A stretch of DNA of 5,627 bases from Streptococcus sp. (GTDB lineage: Bacteria; Bacillota; Bacilli; Lactobacillales; Aerococcaceae): the NCBI GenBank assembly GCA_015264885.1, contig JABZYY010000073.1, positions 1 through 5,627 of the forward strand. The letters are read 5' to 3'. Shown piece after piece: positions 5,608-5,627 of this stretch. Numbering within the stretch: position 1 is the stretch's first letter; each line of letters begins with the position of its first letter. The translations under genes and the position numbers were made by a program. The notes below the pieces were generated by a model. It was not told the DNA's origin, did not search any database, and was given only the letters and a program-made list of their open reading frames with translations.

Positions 5608-5613
5608 CCCTCT
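5608..5613 (-). promoter_or_regulatory. Ribosome binding site of the zur-like gene
   Basis: AGAGGG on the minus strand lies 7 nt before the ATG at 5600. It supports including the His-rich tail in the protein. No promoter is visible in the remaining 14 bases of the window, so the gene may be promoted, or belong to an operon, further upstream. Confidence 0.7.
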
Positions 5614-5627
5614 TTCTTCGTTTAATA

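Overview
The window looks like a chromosomal housekeeping segment from a low-GC Gram-positive bacterium, most likely a non-sporulating member of the Lactobacillales (Carnobacteriaceae/Enterococcaceae-like). This is an inference from AT-rich codons, strong AAGGAG-type ribosome binding sites, the gene order, and protein features such as a short GatB/YqeY protein, a 7TM-HD c-di-AMP phosphodiesterase and a His-rich Zur-like regulator. The genus cannot be fixed from the sequence alone. All supported genes lie on the minus strand, so transcription runs from high to low coordinates.

Layout in the direction of transcription: (1) a Zur-type Fur-family metalloregulator (5106-5600); (2) a 157-bp intergenic region with a dyad and a perfect-consensus sigma-A promoter (TTGACA-17-TATAAT); (3) rpsU, ribosomal protein S21 (4775-4948), followed at once by a strong intrinsic terminator (4717-4747); (4) a GatB/YqeY-domain protein (4233-4679), phoH with a TTG start (3203-4210), and the c-di-AMP phosphodiesterase gene pgpH with a GTG start that overlaps phoH (1030-3222), closed by a second strong intrinsic terminator (987-1022); (5) an intergenic region with a candidate extended -10 promoter and a dyad over its -35; (6) ybeY (410-898), dgkA (40-420, overlapping ybeY) and the first ten codons of era (1-30).

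The order rpsU-yqeY-phoH-pgpH-ybeY-dgkA-era is a compact version of a well-known Firmicutes cluster. The genes present in Bacillus between yqeY and phoH (yqeZ, yqfA, yqfB and the sporulation genes yqfC/yqfD) are absent, and so is cdd, which often sits between dgkA and era. The genes share a theme of ribosome and RNA maturation (S21, PhoH, YbeY, Era) combined with membrane, envelope and nucleotide-signal functions (PgpH, DgkA). Two terminators divide the cluster into rpsU / yqeY-phoH-pgpH / ybeY-dgkA-era. The middle block has no visible promoter of its own and probably depends on readthrough from rpsU.

I found no mobile element, CRISPR array, tRNA/rRNA gene, phage gene or unknown multi-gene system. 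The points worth a second look are regulatory: leaky termination after rpsU, the dyad at the ybeY promoter, and the His/Cys-rich N-terminal tail of the Zur-like protein. No gene-free stretch exceeds 300 bases.
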